Positions 1 to 9,683 of a DNA stretch of 22,294 bases are shown here, one piece after another. Source of the DNA: Acanthamoeba castellanii str. Neff (Eukaryota; Discosea; Longamoebia; Acanthamoebidae); NCBI RefSeq assembly GCF_000313135.1, contig NW_004457673.1:18568-40861 (forward strand). Direction: 5' to 3'. The position numbers and the translations under genes are program-made. Under the pieces are notes generated by a model. That model had not been told where the DNA came from. It saw only the letters and a program-made list of their open reading frames with translations, and searched no databases. Within the stretch, counting starts at the first letter, position 1. Each line of letters starts with the position of its first letter.

Positions 1-1304
1 CAACCTGGCTTGGTACCCCCCCCCCAATACTCTCACCGCACACACGCACACTTACTTTTATACAACACTACAACACGACACGACACTCACGTGCGCACAC
101 AACGCACAGGAACGCCTGGAAAGACTTTTCCTACGTATGTCGAGGAGCACTATGTGCGGGACATAGAGGCCGCCGCACCCCAAGCGCTGCGCTTCGCCGG
201 GGCGGTGTTCGTGGAGGCCCTAAGCGATGAGCCAGCCAAGGAGGCCGCCTGGGTCCAGTCCCTGGCCGATCAACAGGCACCCGGGCACCAGTGGCTCAAG
301 GCCATGGTCGCCTACGCCTACCTCCCCGACCACGACATCGACGCCCAGCTCGCCACCCTCGCCCGCTTCCCTCTCGTACTACCACACACCACACACACCA
401 CACACCACACACTACTGTTGTTGAAGCTGAAGCTAACGCTAATGATGATGTGCTGTGGTGCGGCGTTGTGGCCGCAACGCACAGGTGAAGGGCATTCGTC
501 AGATCATCAACCACCACCCGGAGAACCCAGGCCTGACCTGGCCCAAGGTGCACTCGGGCGACTACCTGACCACCGACGAGAAGTTCCGCCACGGGTACTC
601 GCTGCTTCAGAAGTACGGCCTCTCGTTCGATCTTCAGGTAACCCACGCCCTAACCCGCCGCAACCAAGACAAGTTCTAACGCACACGTCATGACACACAC
701 ACACACACACAACACACACACACACACACACACACAAACAACACACACACACACACAGGTGAATCCGCACCAGTTGAAGGATGCGGCGGCGTTCGTGGCG
801 CAGTTCCCGGAGATTCCGGTGTGCCTCAACCACCTGGGCTGCCTGCCGTTGAAGGAGGGCACGCCCGAACAGCACGACGCGCTCATCGCCACGTGGCGCG
901 AGGGCATGCAAGCGCTGGCCCGGCTGCCGCACGTCTACGTCAAGCTCTCGCAGCTCTGGTTCTCCAAGGACGGCTGGGAGAAGAAGGGCTCCGCCGAGGA
1001 GCTCCTGCTCAAGTCTCTCGTCAAGGTTCGATCACGCACACGCACACGCACACCGCACACGGCACACCGCACACGGCACACGCACACGCTCAAATGGGGA
1101 CTGCAGGAGACGCTGGATCTGTTCACGTCGGAGCGCTGCATGTACGCGTCCAACTTCCCGGTGGACAAGCTGTCGCTGACGACCGCCGACATGTACCACC
1201 GCTACCTGGCCTGGAACGAGGAGTGGGGCCTCGACGCCAAGGCCCGCGACGACCTCCTCTACGCCACCGCCGCCAAGTTCTACCGCTTCAACAACACCGA
1301 CTGA
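1..1304 (+). CDS. Amidohydrolase-2 family metal-dependent hydrolase (5' partial)
   Basis: This is the 3' part of a gene that enters from the left edge. Modelled exons are 1-12 (tentative), 110-375, 485-637, 759-1025 and 1107-1304, with TGA at 1302-1304; introns after 375, 637 and 1025 are all phase 0. The joined protein resembles the amidohydrolase-2 / TIM-barrel metal-dependent hydrolase family (lactonase- and decarboxylase-like enzymes, cytosolic). Visible family signatures are VKGIRQ after the second intron, the strand motif CLNHLG with its metal/catalytic-type histidine, and the late YASNFPVDKL motif whose Asp corresponds to the conserved active-site acid. The N-terminal HxH metal motif must lie upstream of the window. 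Substrate cannot be assigned. Introns are almost pure CA-rich repeat. The first donor (GTACCC at 13) and acceptor (108-109) are less certain than the others. Confidence 0.82.
692..758 (+). repeat. (CA)n microsatellite in amidohydrolase intron
   Basis: An interrupted CA run fills the distal half of the 638-758 intron and provides its AG acceptor at 757-758. A similar CA/CACG-rich run fills the next intron (about 1030-1090). Long cysteine/valine-rich frames on the opposite strand here are translation artefacts of this repeat. Confidence 0.9.
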
Positions 1305-1646
1305 GTGGTTTGTCCACTTCTGCGAAACGGTGATGGTGACGTGGTGGACGGATGGTAATAGTGATAATGATGTGATGTTGTTGGTGTCGGATGATGATGA
1401 TGATATGTAAAAGAAGATTGATAAAAATCATTGAAATAATGAGAGCTGGGAGGACCAAAAAACGGTGGAAAAGTAGTTGGCCTATCCTTCTCTCCTGAAT
1501 CGCCGCCACAGCTGATTGGCCGCAGGCGCAACAGTTTTGCGGCGAGATCCGCACTAGTGCCCTGGGTACAAGTAGCAGAAGAGAGCAAGAGGAGGGAGGA
1601 CACTCAACAAGCCTCACACAAACACACACACACACACTTCCCTAAG
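1305..1646 (+). promoter_or_regulatory. Intergenic region: amidohydrolase 3' end and aquaporin promoter/leader
   Basis: This 342-nt spacer has no convincing gene. It starts with a TGATGA-rich, AT-leaning stretch (about 1330-1440). It then becomes GC-richer and contains an inverted CCAAT box (ATTGG, 1515-1519). The leader just before the aquaporin ATG contains a CA run (about 1617-1637). No TATA element stands out. Promoter function is inferred from position only. Confidence 0.4.
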
Positions 1647-3081
1647 ATGCCGTTCAAGTTCCCGCATGGTGCGACGAAGGTGTTCAACGTGCTGGCCCCG
1701 TTTGTGGTGGAGTTCATAGGGACCTTTTTCCTGGTGACGGCCATCGGCCTCAACTCGCTCCACCCCGCCGACCAGGGCTCACTGGCGCCCTTCGGCATCG
1801 GCTTCACCCTCGTCGTGGTCGTCTTTGCCGGCGGCCACATATCCGGTGCGTTCCCCCTTCCCTATATTCCCAATTGATGAAGAGATTTCATTTTTGAATT
1901 TTAATTATTCTGTTTCTGACCCTATTTTCCCTCCAGGCGCACACTACAACCCAGGTACCGCACTACTGCGCCACAATTAAAGAGGCTGGGCCAGTGATTA
2001 ATTTAATTTTTTATGTTTTAATTTACTTTCATGTTTTTATTATCTTTTCATTTTTTTTCCGTGCAGCGGTCACACTGGCTGTGTGGCTGAGCCGGAGAGG
2101 GAAGATCAGCGGCGTGGACGCCATCATCTACGCCATCGTGCAGGTGCTCGCAGCCTTCGTCGCCGGCCTCTTCTACTGGTTCATCAAGGACAACACCTTC
2201 GCCGTAATGCCAGGTTCGTGTTGCCTGCTTCGTCGTCGTGTTGCGTGTGCGGTGATGCGTGGCGTGTGGTGGCTGACACTCGCGTGTTGCGACGGTGTGC
2301 TCACATCATCACAGGCCCAGAGGGAGAAGGGCGTGCCCTGTTTATGGAGGCGGTGTGGACGTTCCTCCTGGCCACGGTGGTGCTGCAGACGGCTACCACC
2401 GAGACCCAGGCCGGCAACTCCTTCTTCGGCCTCTCCATCGGCATGACCGTCGTTGCCGGAGCCATCACCGCCGGCCGTACGTCGCGCCCAGCCACTGCAT
2501 TCCTCTGTATTTTTTCTCATATTCTGCATTCCAGCCATTTCCGGTGGTGTGTTCAATCCGGCCGTGGGCACGGGCATCCTCACGGTACGATTTATAATTA
2601 TTTTGATTATTGTTGCTTTTATTTTTTAGAAATATGAGTAATTTGTTTTTAATATTATTGATGGTTGCAGGTGAACGCCCTCCACACGCGAGAGGCCGAG
2701 GACCTGAAGTACTTGTGGATCTACTGGGTCGGGCCGCTTGTCGGCGGCCTGTTGGCCGGCATCACCTTCTGGTTCACCAACAGGTAACCCTCTTCGCGCG
2801 GGCCGCCATCAAGACACGCCCATCTAACAACACACACGACACGACCAACGACACGACCAACGACACGCATGACACTCTTCAGGCGAGAGTTCCATGATGA
2901 CCCGACCGTGGAGGTGGTCGACACGCACCTGTTCTCGGCGGACGTGCGGTCGATCGCCGACGTGTCGGCGCAGAAGCGCGAGGGCGGCCGAATCATCAAG
3001 GGCATGATCAAGAAGGAGATCACCCACCTGGGCGGCCACATGTCGCCCGATGAGACCGACCCCATGATCAACTACCACTGA
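1647..3081 (+). CDS. Aquaporin / MIP-family channel
   Basis: Exons are 1647-1845, 1937-1954, 2067-2213, 2315-2476, 2535-2584, 2671-2783 and 2883-3081; the frame stays open and gives 295 aa. The protein has the six-helix, two-half MIP fold: helices near residues 14-32, 40-60, 85-108, 127-148 and 152-172, and a sixth in exon 6 (about 205-226). The two re-entrant loops are NPA at 71-73 (context GAHYNPAVTLA, canonical) and NPA at 183-185 (context SGGVFNPAVG). It should conduct water and/or small neutral solutes across the plasma or contractile-vacuole membrane; the substrate is not readable. Two oddities: the first NPA loop is built from an 18-nt exon, and the residue after the second NPA is Val186 rather than the usual filter arginine. 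A tail of about 65 residues after helix 6 is hydrophilic and probably cytosolic. The start was chosen at the ATG following the CA-rich leader because it gives a short N-terminus directly before helix 1. Confidence 0.93.
2829..2876 (+). repeat. ACACGACCAACG-type minisatellite in aquaporin intron 6
   Basis: Short tandem copies of an ACACGACCAACG-like unit lie in the last intron. The same variant unit recurs at both ends of the 14519-14609 array in the SOD gene, and simpler ACACG runs occur near 72-90 and 7888-7906. Confidence 0.75.
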
Positions 3082-3425
3082 CCATCAGCTTGCTTGTATG
3101 ACTGTTACACTTTGCAAACAAAAGTCATACAGTGCATTTTAAAATGTGTAGTGTCAAAAAGCTGTGGTGCACTTTTTCTGACCTATTGTTTTTAGTTCAG
3201 CGAATGGTTTGGTGATCCCATAATGGGCTGAGGGATGAGCTTTTGCCGCCTTCAAACTGGGCTGGTTCGCAGCTTACCTGTACGAAGAACCTCAAACCAC
3301 TGCCAAGGGTTGGGGAGTAGGTATCTTGCTATCCCTTTGTCTAATATCACACCCTCCTCCTGCAAAGGAGTACTGAGGGCCACTGATGTGGGAATAGCCA
3401 TGTTAGGAGCCATAAGCCTGTCAGG

Positions 3426-3512
3426 ACCTACTCGGGGGGTTCAACTCCCTCCAGCGGTAATCTTCATCTTTTGCTCCGGGGAGAATGGGTTGAACCCCCC
3501 CCCCGAGTAGGT
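3426..3512. repeat. Imperfect fold-back (inverted) repeat
   Basis: The left arm (3426-3444) and right arm (3490-3512) are reverse complements except for the length of a G/C homopolymer: ACCTACTC, then six G, then TTCAA on the left, against ten C on the right. The 45-nt spacer also contains CTCCC and GGGAG that can extend the stem. The element lies in a non-coding spacer next to the tRNA gene. It could be a small non-autonomous mobile element, an RNA hairpin or a decayed dispersed repeat. I do not recognise the family and see no clear target-site duplication. Confidence 0.7.
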
Positions 3513-3570
3513 GTGATCGGCCAGTTGCCACAACCCAGAGTGGTCTGTTCATCAGGTCTGGTGAGAAAGT

Positions 3571-3575
3571 AAAAA
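3571..3575 (-). terminator. RNA polymerase III T-run terminator of tRNA-Val
   Basis: Five A on the + strand read as TTTTT on the tRNA strand, starting four nucleotides after the discriminator base. This is the expected Pol III termination signal. Confidence 0.8.
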
Positions 3576-3578
3576 GCT

Positions 3579-3651
3579 TGGTCCCACTGGGTTTCGATCC
3601 CAGTACCTTATGCGTGTAAAGCATACGTGCTACCGATTGCACCATGGAACC
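3579..3651 (-). tRNA. tRNA-Val, anticodon UAC (TAC)
   Basis: On the minus strand the 73 nt fold into a complete cloverleaf. The 7-bp acceptor is GGTTCCA with TGGGACC (one T-G pair) plus discriminator A. The D stem is GTGC/GCAC with GG in the loop. The anticodon stem is TATGC/GCATA with loop TTTACAC, giving anticodon TAC (reads GUA valine codons). The variable loop is five bases. The T stem is CTGGG/CCCAG with loop ATCGAAA. There is no intron, and CCA is not encoded, as usual for eukaryotic nuclear genes. Internal A- and B-box-like sequences coincide with the D and T arms. Confidence 0.95.
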
Positions 3652-3842
3652 CTTACCACCACACAAACCAAAATCAAATGAACCAATACTCCTTGAACAT
3701 CCTAGAAACACCCTAGCCCACCCATTTCCGAAATCAGCTTTCGATCAAAAATAAGTAGTATATATTATTGAGAATTGTGTACGTTGAACAACAGGTGGAG
3801 TGTAGGAAAATCTGGCTGCAAGGGGCCTTCAAGGGAGACAGC

Positions 3843-6800
3843 CTAGTGGGAGGCGAGCTTGAAGAAGGCCTTGAGCACGTAGATGGCGTGGCGGTCGGGC
3901 GGGATGCCGTAGTAGAACGACCGCTTCTCCTCCTTGGTGGCCATCGGCATGTCCATCTCGCACTCGAACAGCTCGTCGGTGGAGATGAAGGTGAGCGGCT
4001 TGGCGTTGATCTTGTTCCGCCCGGGCGACACCAGCGGCGACGTCAGGCAACGGTCCTCCCAGGCCGTCTCCACCGCCGTATCAATGAGCCTGTGAACACA
4101 GAGAGCCAACGTCAGAATTTGCGTGTGGCGTGTGTGTCGTGGCGTGTGTCGTGGCGTGTGTCGTGGCGTGTGTCGTGTCGTGTTGCGTGTGCGGCGTGTG
4201 TCGTGCTATGCCATGCGTGTTGTGAAAAGACGTACTTGTCGAGAGCGATGACGTCTATGCCGAGACCCTGGCCCTGCTCGGCCTTCTGCTTGACGATGGC
4301 GCTGAGGGCCATGAGGGCCTCGATGATGATCTGTCGCTCCTCGGGCACGGTGATGTTCATCAGCAGCCGCTCGACGCGCAGCGCAAAGTTCTTCTCGCCG
4401 GGCGTCATCTCGGCGAGCGTGATGGTGCTGTCGATCGTGTCCGACAGGATCGAGAGGCCCTTGACCTTGGCCAGCAGGCTCCACATGCGCTGGTAGAAGT
4501 CGTGGGGCACACGGTAGAGCGCCCCGGCCCGCTTCCTGCGCCGGAGCCAGTTGACCTCCGACTTGAGGTCCCTGGAGTTGTTTGAGTGTCGCCGATCGCG
4601 ATCGTCAGACTTGTGTGAGCTGCGTGACGGCGATGAAGATGAAGACGCGCGCACAGAAACGTGGTGGAAAAATGTGATGTGAGGTGAAAGTGACGTGGCG
4701 TATACGTGGAGTGAAGGTGAAGGTGAGAGTGAGATGATGGTGGTGGCGATGGTGATGATGATTACCTAGCGGCGCAGAAGTTGAGGGAGTTGGAGAGCGA
4801 CTTGCCGTCCTCGTGGATCGACTCGTTGACGTAGTCCTCGTACAGGAGCACCTGATGGAGCAGCTCTACAGAGCAGAGAAAAGAAAAGAAAAGAGGTCGT
4901 GAGAAAATGGCACAACTATGAATGGAATGTAGAGGAAGTGGGGTACTCTTCATCTGGATGGGCGAGAGGGCCATGAGGTGCTCGTAGAGGTGCTGGTCGT
5001 ACTCGTGGCCGAGCGAGAGACGCTCCTGCTCGAGCTCGTGCATCATGGCATCGATGATGAAGCCGACTCGGAGCCGGAGCGAGCCGTCAAAGAGCGACGG
5101 ACGGGCGCGCATGAACGAACCGATGTAGATCAGAAGCTCCTGCGTCAGCGCGATGTCCCGGATGTCCCTCTTGCAGAACTTCTTCATCTTCTCGATCAGA
5201 ACCTGCAATTGCAATTGAACATATTGTGTGAGCCATTATTTATGATTTGAAGGAAAATAACATTAAGAGTTGATTGATGTTTTAATGAATTGTAATTAAA
5301 AAAAGGGGAGGGGTGCGTACGCCGGGGGCGAGGGGCTCGCGGATGACGGTCTCCTCGCTGACGGACCTACCGATGGTGATCTCCTTGCCCTGGACCAGGA
5401 TCTCCGTGACGCAGCCCATGAGACCGAACACGATGCGCTCCAGGAGCGACGCCGCACGTCGCACGACCGACCACTTGTTCAGATCGGCTGTAGAGAGAAT
5501 TATTCGTTGAGTGATCACATTATATATGCGTGTGCGGTGGTGCGTGTGCGGTTGTGTGCGTGTCGTGCGGGAATACGTACTGGCCTTGTCGTAGACCTCG
5601 TGGATGAGCTCGCGGACGGTGGCCTTGCGGCCGTCGGGGTGGACAAAGTCGGTGGCGTAGTCGAGGCTCTCGAGCGAGGCCAGGCGCTGGAGCAGCAGGA
5701 CCTGCTCCTCGAGGTCCTTGGCGTGGTGCAGGCGCTGCAGGATCTGCGCGCTGGACTTCAGGTCCTCCACATCCTCCATCCGCTTGATCGAGCTCTCCTC
5801 TCCGCTCTCGTTGCTCTCCGCCTGCTGCTTCTCTGCTATTTGAATTATTAGCATTATATTTTAAATTAATGATTATTCAAATATAATAAGACAAGAAATA
5901 TAATAATAGTTGTAAATAAAGTACCCTTGGTGGCCATGGCGGCGAGCAGGAAGGGCGGAATCTGGGGCGACGAAGACATGGCGATCTCGTCGTCGATGTT
6001 GAAGCTGTTGGTGCGCGGGGATTGGGGCTTGAGGAACTTTTCCTGCTTCTTTTTGGCCAGGACACAAGCGTCTGCGTATGTAGACACATATCGATCAGCA
6101 TTCCAACATACCAACAATACATGGAGATTATATACTCACATATAGATGTGTTGGAGCGTACCTTCTTGCTTGACATACTCGTCCATGGGCAGGAGGTAGT
6201 GGCGGATAGTGGTGACCTTCTTCTCGATGGGCTGGGTCGAGAACTCGAACCGCTGGAGGAAGTCGATGCGCGCGGTGGTGGCGGTGACGAGCAGCTCCTG
6301 GAGGCGGCCGAGCTTGATGCGCTTGTCCTCCTTGAGGTCGCGCATGAGCGACAGGAAGGCCTTCTTGCCGTCCTTGAACATGTGGCGATCGAGCAGCAGG
6401 GTCATGGTGGGCCGGCCGGGCTGGCGCCAGTGCTTGCTGACGAAGGTGATCTCCGACTTGATGGTGTCGGCCAGCAGTTGGAAGTCGTGGCTGATGTAGA
6501 AGTCCTGCTGGTCCATGAACTGCGGGATGAACACGCACGTCTTGTTGTTGATGTTCAGCACTCGGCTCGTCGACAGCGAACCCATCGGGCGATCCGGACG
6601 GCCCGACAGCCCCAGCTTCTCATTCACTCCCAAATGTTTGTCTGTAAAAAAAATAAGAAAAATTGAAAAAATATTAGTATGTAAATAAGAAAAATAAACT
6701 AAAATTAAGAATAATAAGAAAATAAAAAATAATCGTACTGTAGGCGTTCTGGAGGTCGCGGGCGGGGCGGAGCTGGATGGGCTCGATCTGTTCGGGCACC

Positions 6801-8725
6801 TGGGTGGAGATGCCGTACTTGAGGAGCTGGGCCTGCAGCTCCTCGTCCTCGGCCAGCAGGCACACCTGGACGCGGGGCTCCATGTTGTAGTGCTGCTTGT
6901 GGCGGCCCAGCGGGTCGATCTCGCCCACGGCCAGGAGGCCGTCGTCGATCATGCGGCCCAGGTACCACAGGCTCTGCGCCCAGATGAGGGGCACGTTCTC
7001 GTTGGGGTGGCGCGGCATGGAGTGCGGCTGCTTCTTCTCGCGCTCGACGTACTCGAGCGGCACATAGTAGAGTTCGGGCAGCAGCCGGACGCCGTTGACC
7101 ACGACGGATACCTTCTCCAGCCGCTCGCGATACTCGGCCGTCTGCTCCTTGTTGCCGGTGAAGAGCCCGTCCAGGTAGAGATAGGTGTAGAACAGGGGCC
7201 ACTCCGACTCAATGTTTTCGAAGCGCTTCAGCTCCCACGGCTCTGTGCACGTCAACAACAAGAACGAAAAAGAACGAAAAACGAAAAATAGTTGATAAGC
7301 GAAATGTTGTGCTTTTGTGTCAAAAGCCAGCAAGTGAGAGATGATTGACGTACCATACCAGATCCTGGTCTTGTCTTCCAGGACGGTCTGGTGGCCGTCC
7401 CTCAGGAATCGCTTGCAACCGTACTCGCCCTGGAGCTTGGTGATCACCTCGTTCTTGGTCCGTTCCACCAATTCCTATACAAACCCAGGCACGCCGGCCA
7501 AGGTCAGCCCACCACCTTGTCGCTGCCGGGCCAGAGCGTCGCTTATCAAAAAAAAAACAAAAAAAAATCGTACCTTGTCTTCGACGGCGAAGGCGGGGAA
7601 GGAGATGACGCTGAGCAGGGCGGCGTCGACCTCTTTGGAGAGCGACTCGCGGGGCAGGAGGTTCTCGAGGGTGATGCGGTTGCGACCGATCTCGTCGCCC
7701 AGCACGTGGATGACCGACGCGTGCGAGCCGTAGCAGCCGAACAGGTCGACGCCGTTGATCGACTCCAGCGCGGCCTTGGCCATACCCACCGACGACGTGT
7801 TCAGCTCCACGTAGCCGTTGTTGATCTTGTTACCACGCTCCCAGATACCTGTGTATGTGTCGTCTCATTGTGAGCACACACGCACGTGACACGACACGAC
7901 ACGACCGCACAAGATTGTTACCGTAATCGGGAGTGCGATAGGCGCGTTCGATGTAGAAGACGAGGTTCTGGACGAAGGCGACCTCGTCCTTGGTGAAGAT
8001 GATGCGGAGACCCGAGGTGGTCATCTGGGCGAGCATGAGCAGGAAGATGGAGGTGGCATCGAGCTGCAGGTGGCCCCAGGCGTGGTCGGCGACGACGGTG
8101 TCGCCGGTGGCCGTGTTGTACTTGGCGTGCAGGCAGTCCCACTGGGCGTGCGACTTCTTGAAGGCCTCCACCTTGGGCGCTTGTCGCATCATGCTGAACA
8201 GCAGACCGCGCATCAGCTTCACCACGCTCTGTCATAGCCACACCAACACCAGCATGTTGTGAGTACTTCTACTGCCACTACATGTAGTAGTAGGAACAAT
8301 AATTGGTGTTTAAGAAAGGGAACCTGCTCGAGCTCGTAGGTGCGACCGTCATCGTCGTCTATCTTGCGGTAGGCCAGAGCCAGACCCCAGATGGACAGGA
8401 TGCTGTACACGTTATCTCGCACCCTGGACGTACCAAACAAAGAAGAAGAAAGAAAAGAATATCAGAAAAGAAACAGAAACTCAAAAAGCAAAAGAGAAAT
8501 GATGGCCAAAACAATCGGAATTTAGGAGCTGGCGTGAAGAAGATGATGATGATGGAGATTAAGTGATGGCCTGGCAACGTACCAGGCGTCGTTGTAGTCG
8601 CCGTGCTGGTTGCACGCGGTCGAGGCGGGCAGGAGGCCAGTGACGGGGTGCTGCCTTGACAAGATTACCGAAGAGATCTCGTCATAGTAGTTGTTGAGCT
8701 TCTCTCTCATTTCCTTCGAGAACAT
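3843..8725 (-). CDS. Phosphorylase b kinase regulatory subunit (alpha/beta type)
   Basis: Fourteen exons on the minus strand: 8725-8583, 8423-8324, 8228-7922, 7848-7574, 7474-7354, 7242-6739, 6641-6162, 6071-5925, 5832-5581, 5487-5321, 5202-4947, 4865-4766, 4571-4236 and 4089-3843. They join in frame to 1144 aa, close to animal PHKA/PHKB size. The N-terminal part (about 1-480) is the glucoamylase-like (GH15-type) domain, with landmarks [12 protein letters not shown] near residue 45, [13 protein letters not shown] after exon 2, [18 protein letters not shown] and [10 protein letters not shown]. The C-terminal part has the family's EMTPGE segment and [10 protein letters not shown]. The family scaffolds and regulates the kinase that activates glycogen phosphorylase in the cytosol; in this organism the partner catalytic subunit lies outside the window. 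The protein ends in KLASH, so the CaaX prenylation box of animal subunits is absent. The ATG at 8725 is preferred; an in-frame start at 8815 would add a CA-derived, Thr/His-rich leader that looks untranslated. Confidence 0.95.
4121..4205 (-). repeat. 12-nt tandem repeat in intron 13 of the phosphorylase-kinase gene
   Basis: The unit CGTGGCGTGTGT (+ strand) repeats with period 12 at 4138, 4150 and 4162, then degrades to CGTGT units. It fills much of the 4090-4235 intron. Confidence 0.85.
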
Positions 8726-9683
8726 CTTGATGTGTTGTGTTGTTGTGTGTCGATCTGCTATGCGTTTGCTCGATCGATCGTTGTGTGGTTGTGGTGCGTG
8801 TAGTGGCTGGTTCAAACTCTGTGTGCGTGTAGTGGATAGGAGCTAACAGTTTTTAGTGTGCACTCACTCCGCTCTACTTCCTTCTACTTCCTTCTACTTC
8901 CTCTTCCTCCTTCTTGTGGCTTACTCCTTCTCTAAGGGTGTTGTGTGTTTGAATGGGATAATGCTTTGAGCCGGGGTGGTTGCTCTCTCTTATCCCCCAG
9001 TGAGTGCTAGTTTGCAGCAGTGACTGTGGAGTAGAGTGCCAACCCAGGAGAAGTTTTGCAGAGAACTGCAAAGGCGAGGAGATACCTTTCTCTCTTCGCT
9101 CTTGCTCCTGGCTTGCTGCTGGTGTTCTGATGTTGGGGAGATAGCTGCGACAGATGGACTGACGACGCACCGCTCCGCCCTTTTGGCCACCGGCCCAAAG
9201 GCCCGGAGTGTTCGTCCGTCTTGTGCGCCACTGGCGCTTCCCTCCGTTTTTCGGCCCGCATTTTTTCAGAGGCCCGAAGGAATTGTCGACATTTTGGACG
9301 TTGACTGGCTTTAGGAGTTGGCGACAAGCGTAAGGTTGTCGGTGGCTGCGTCGCAAAGGGGGAGGTCATTCTTCTGATGTTTCCCGGAGGGTGCCGGAGA
9401 CGAAGATGAAAACGCCGCATCTTGATCTCCACCAGCTTGCCACGTGCTGTGTGGCTCGTCGCGTTGCTTTGCGAAGCCACAGAAAGGAATCGAGAACGCA
9501 AAGGGACCAACCAATCGTTTTTCGTTGGTTCATAACTCTCACTGTGGTTGAGTTGCTACGTATGCACCCATTCTTCATCGTTCTGGATCCTTGCTTTTCA
9601 AACGCAAGCCACTGACCTTCACAAGTGTGAGGGGCACCGCGAAATGAAAGAACGAAGAAAGGGAGAGAGGGCGTGGGGTAGGG
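8726..9683. other. Long gene-poor interval upstream of phosphorylase-kinase gene
   Basis: This interval of about 960 nt lies between the start of the phosphorylase-kinase gene and the stop of the DEX1-like gene, both on the minus strand. It should contain the promoter of the first and the 3' UTR of the second. Several frames are open (for example 9007-9510 minus), but they lack the strong GC3 bias, splice pattern and family motifs of the real genes here. Visible structure: a pyrimidine-rich repeat of CTTCTACTTC units at about 8873-8912 and a small hairpin at 9509-9530 (AACCAA..TTGGTT around a T-run). A non-coding RNA or unrecognised leader exon cannot be excluded. Confidence 0.5.

Larger units (their letters stand above)
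3082..3842. other. Spacer between aquaporin and phosphorylase-kinase genes
   Basis: Apart from the tRNA-Val gene and the fold-back repeat, this stretch holds the 3' flanks of two convergent genes. The segment 3200-3425 has more balanced base composition than the neighbouring exons and no supported reading frame; it may belong to the same repeated element as the fold-back. No clear AATAAA was found for either gene here. Confidence 0.5.

Noticed and set aside
650..932. Cys-Val-rich small proteins opposite the amidohydrolase introns
   Set aside because: They are translations of (CA)n/(GT)n microsatellite and have no initiation context or conservation pattern.
3426..3450. Second tRNA suggested by a GGTTCAACTCC T-arm-like string
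   Set aside because: No matching acceptor, D or anticodon stems could be drawn on either strand; the string is part of the inverted-repeat arm.
8725..8815. Longer N-terminus for the phosphorylase-kinase subunit
   Set aside because: The extra residues derive from CA-rich leader sequence and are unlike the family; the ATG at 8725 starts the conserved region.
9007..9510. 167-codon minus-strand open frame in the gene-poor interval
   Set aside because: Composition is Arg/Ser/Pro-rich with no GC3 bias, no recognisable motif, and overlapping frames of similar length on both strands.
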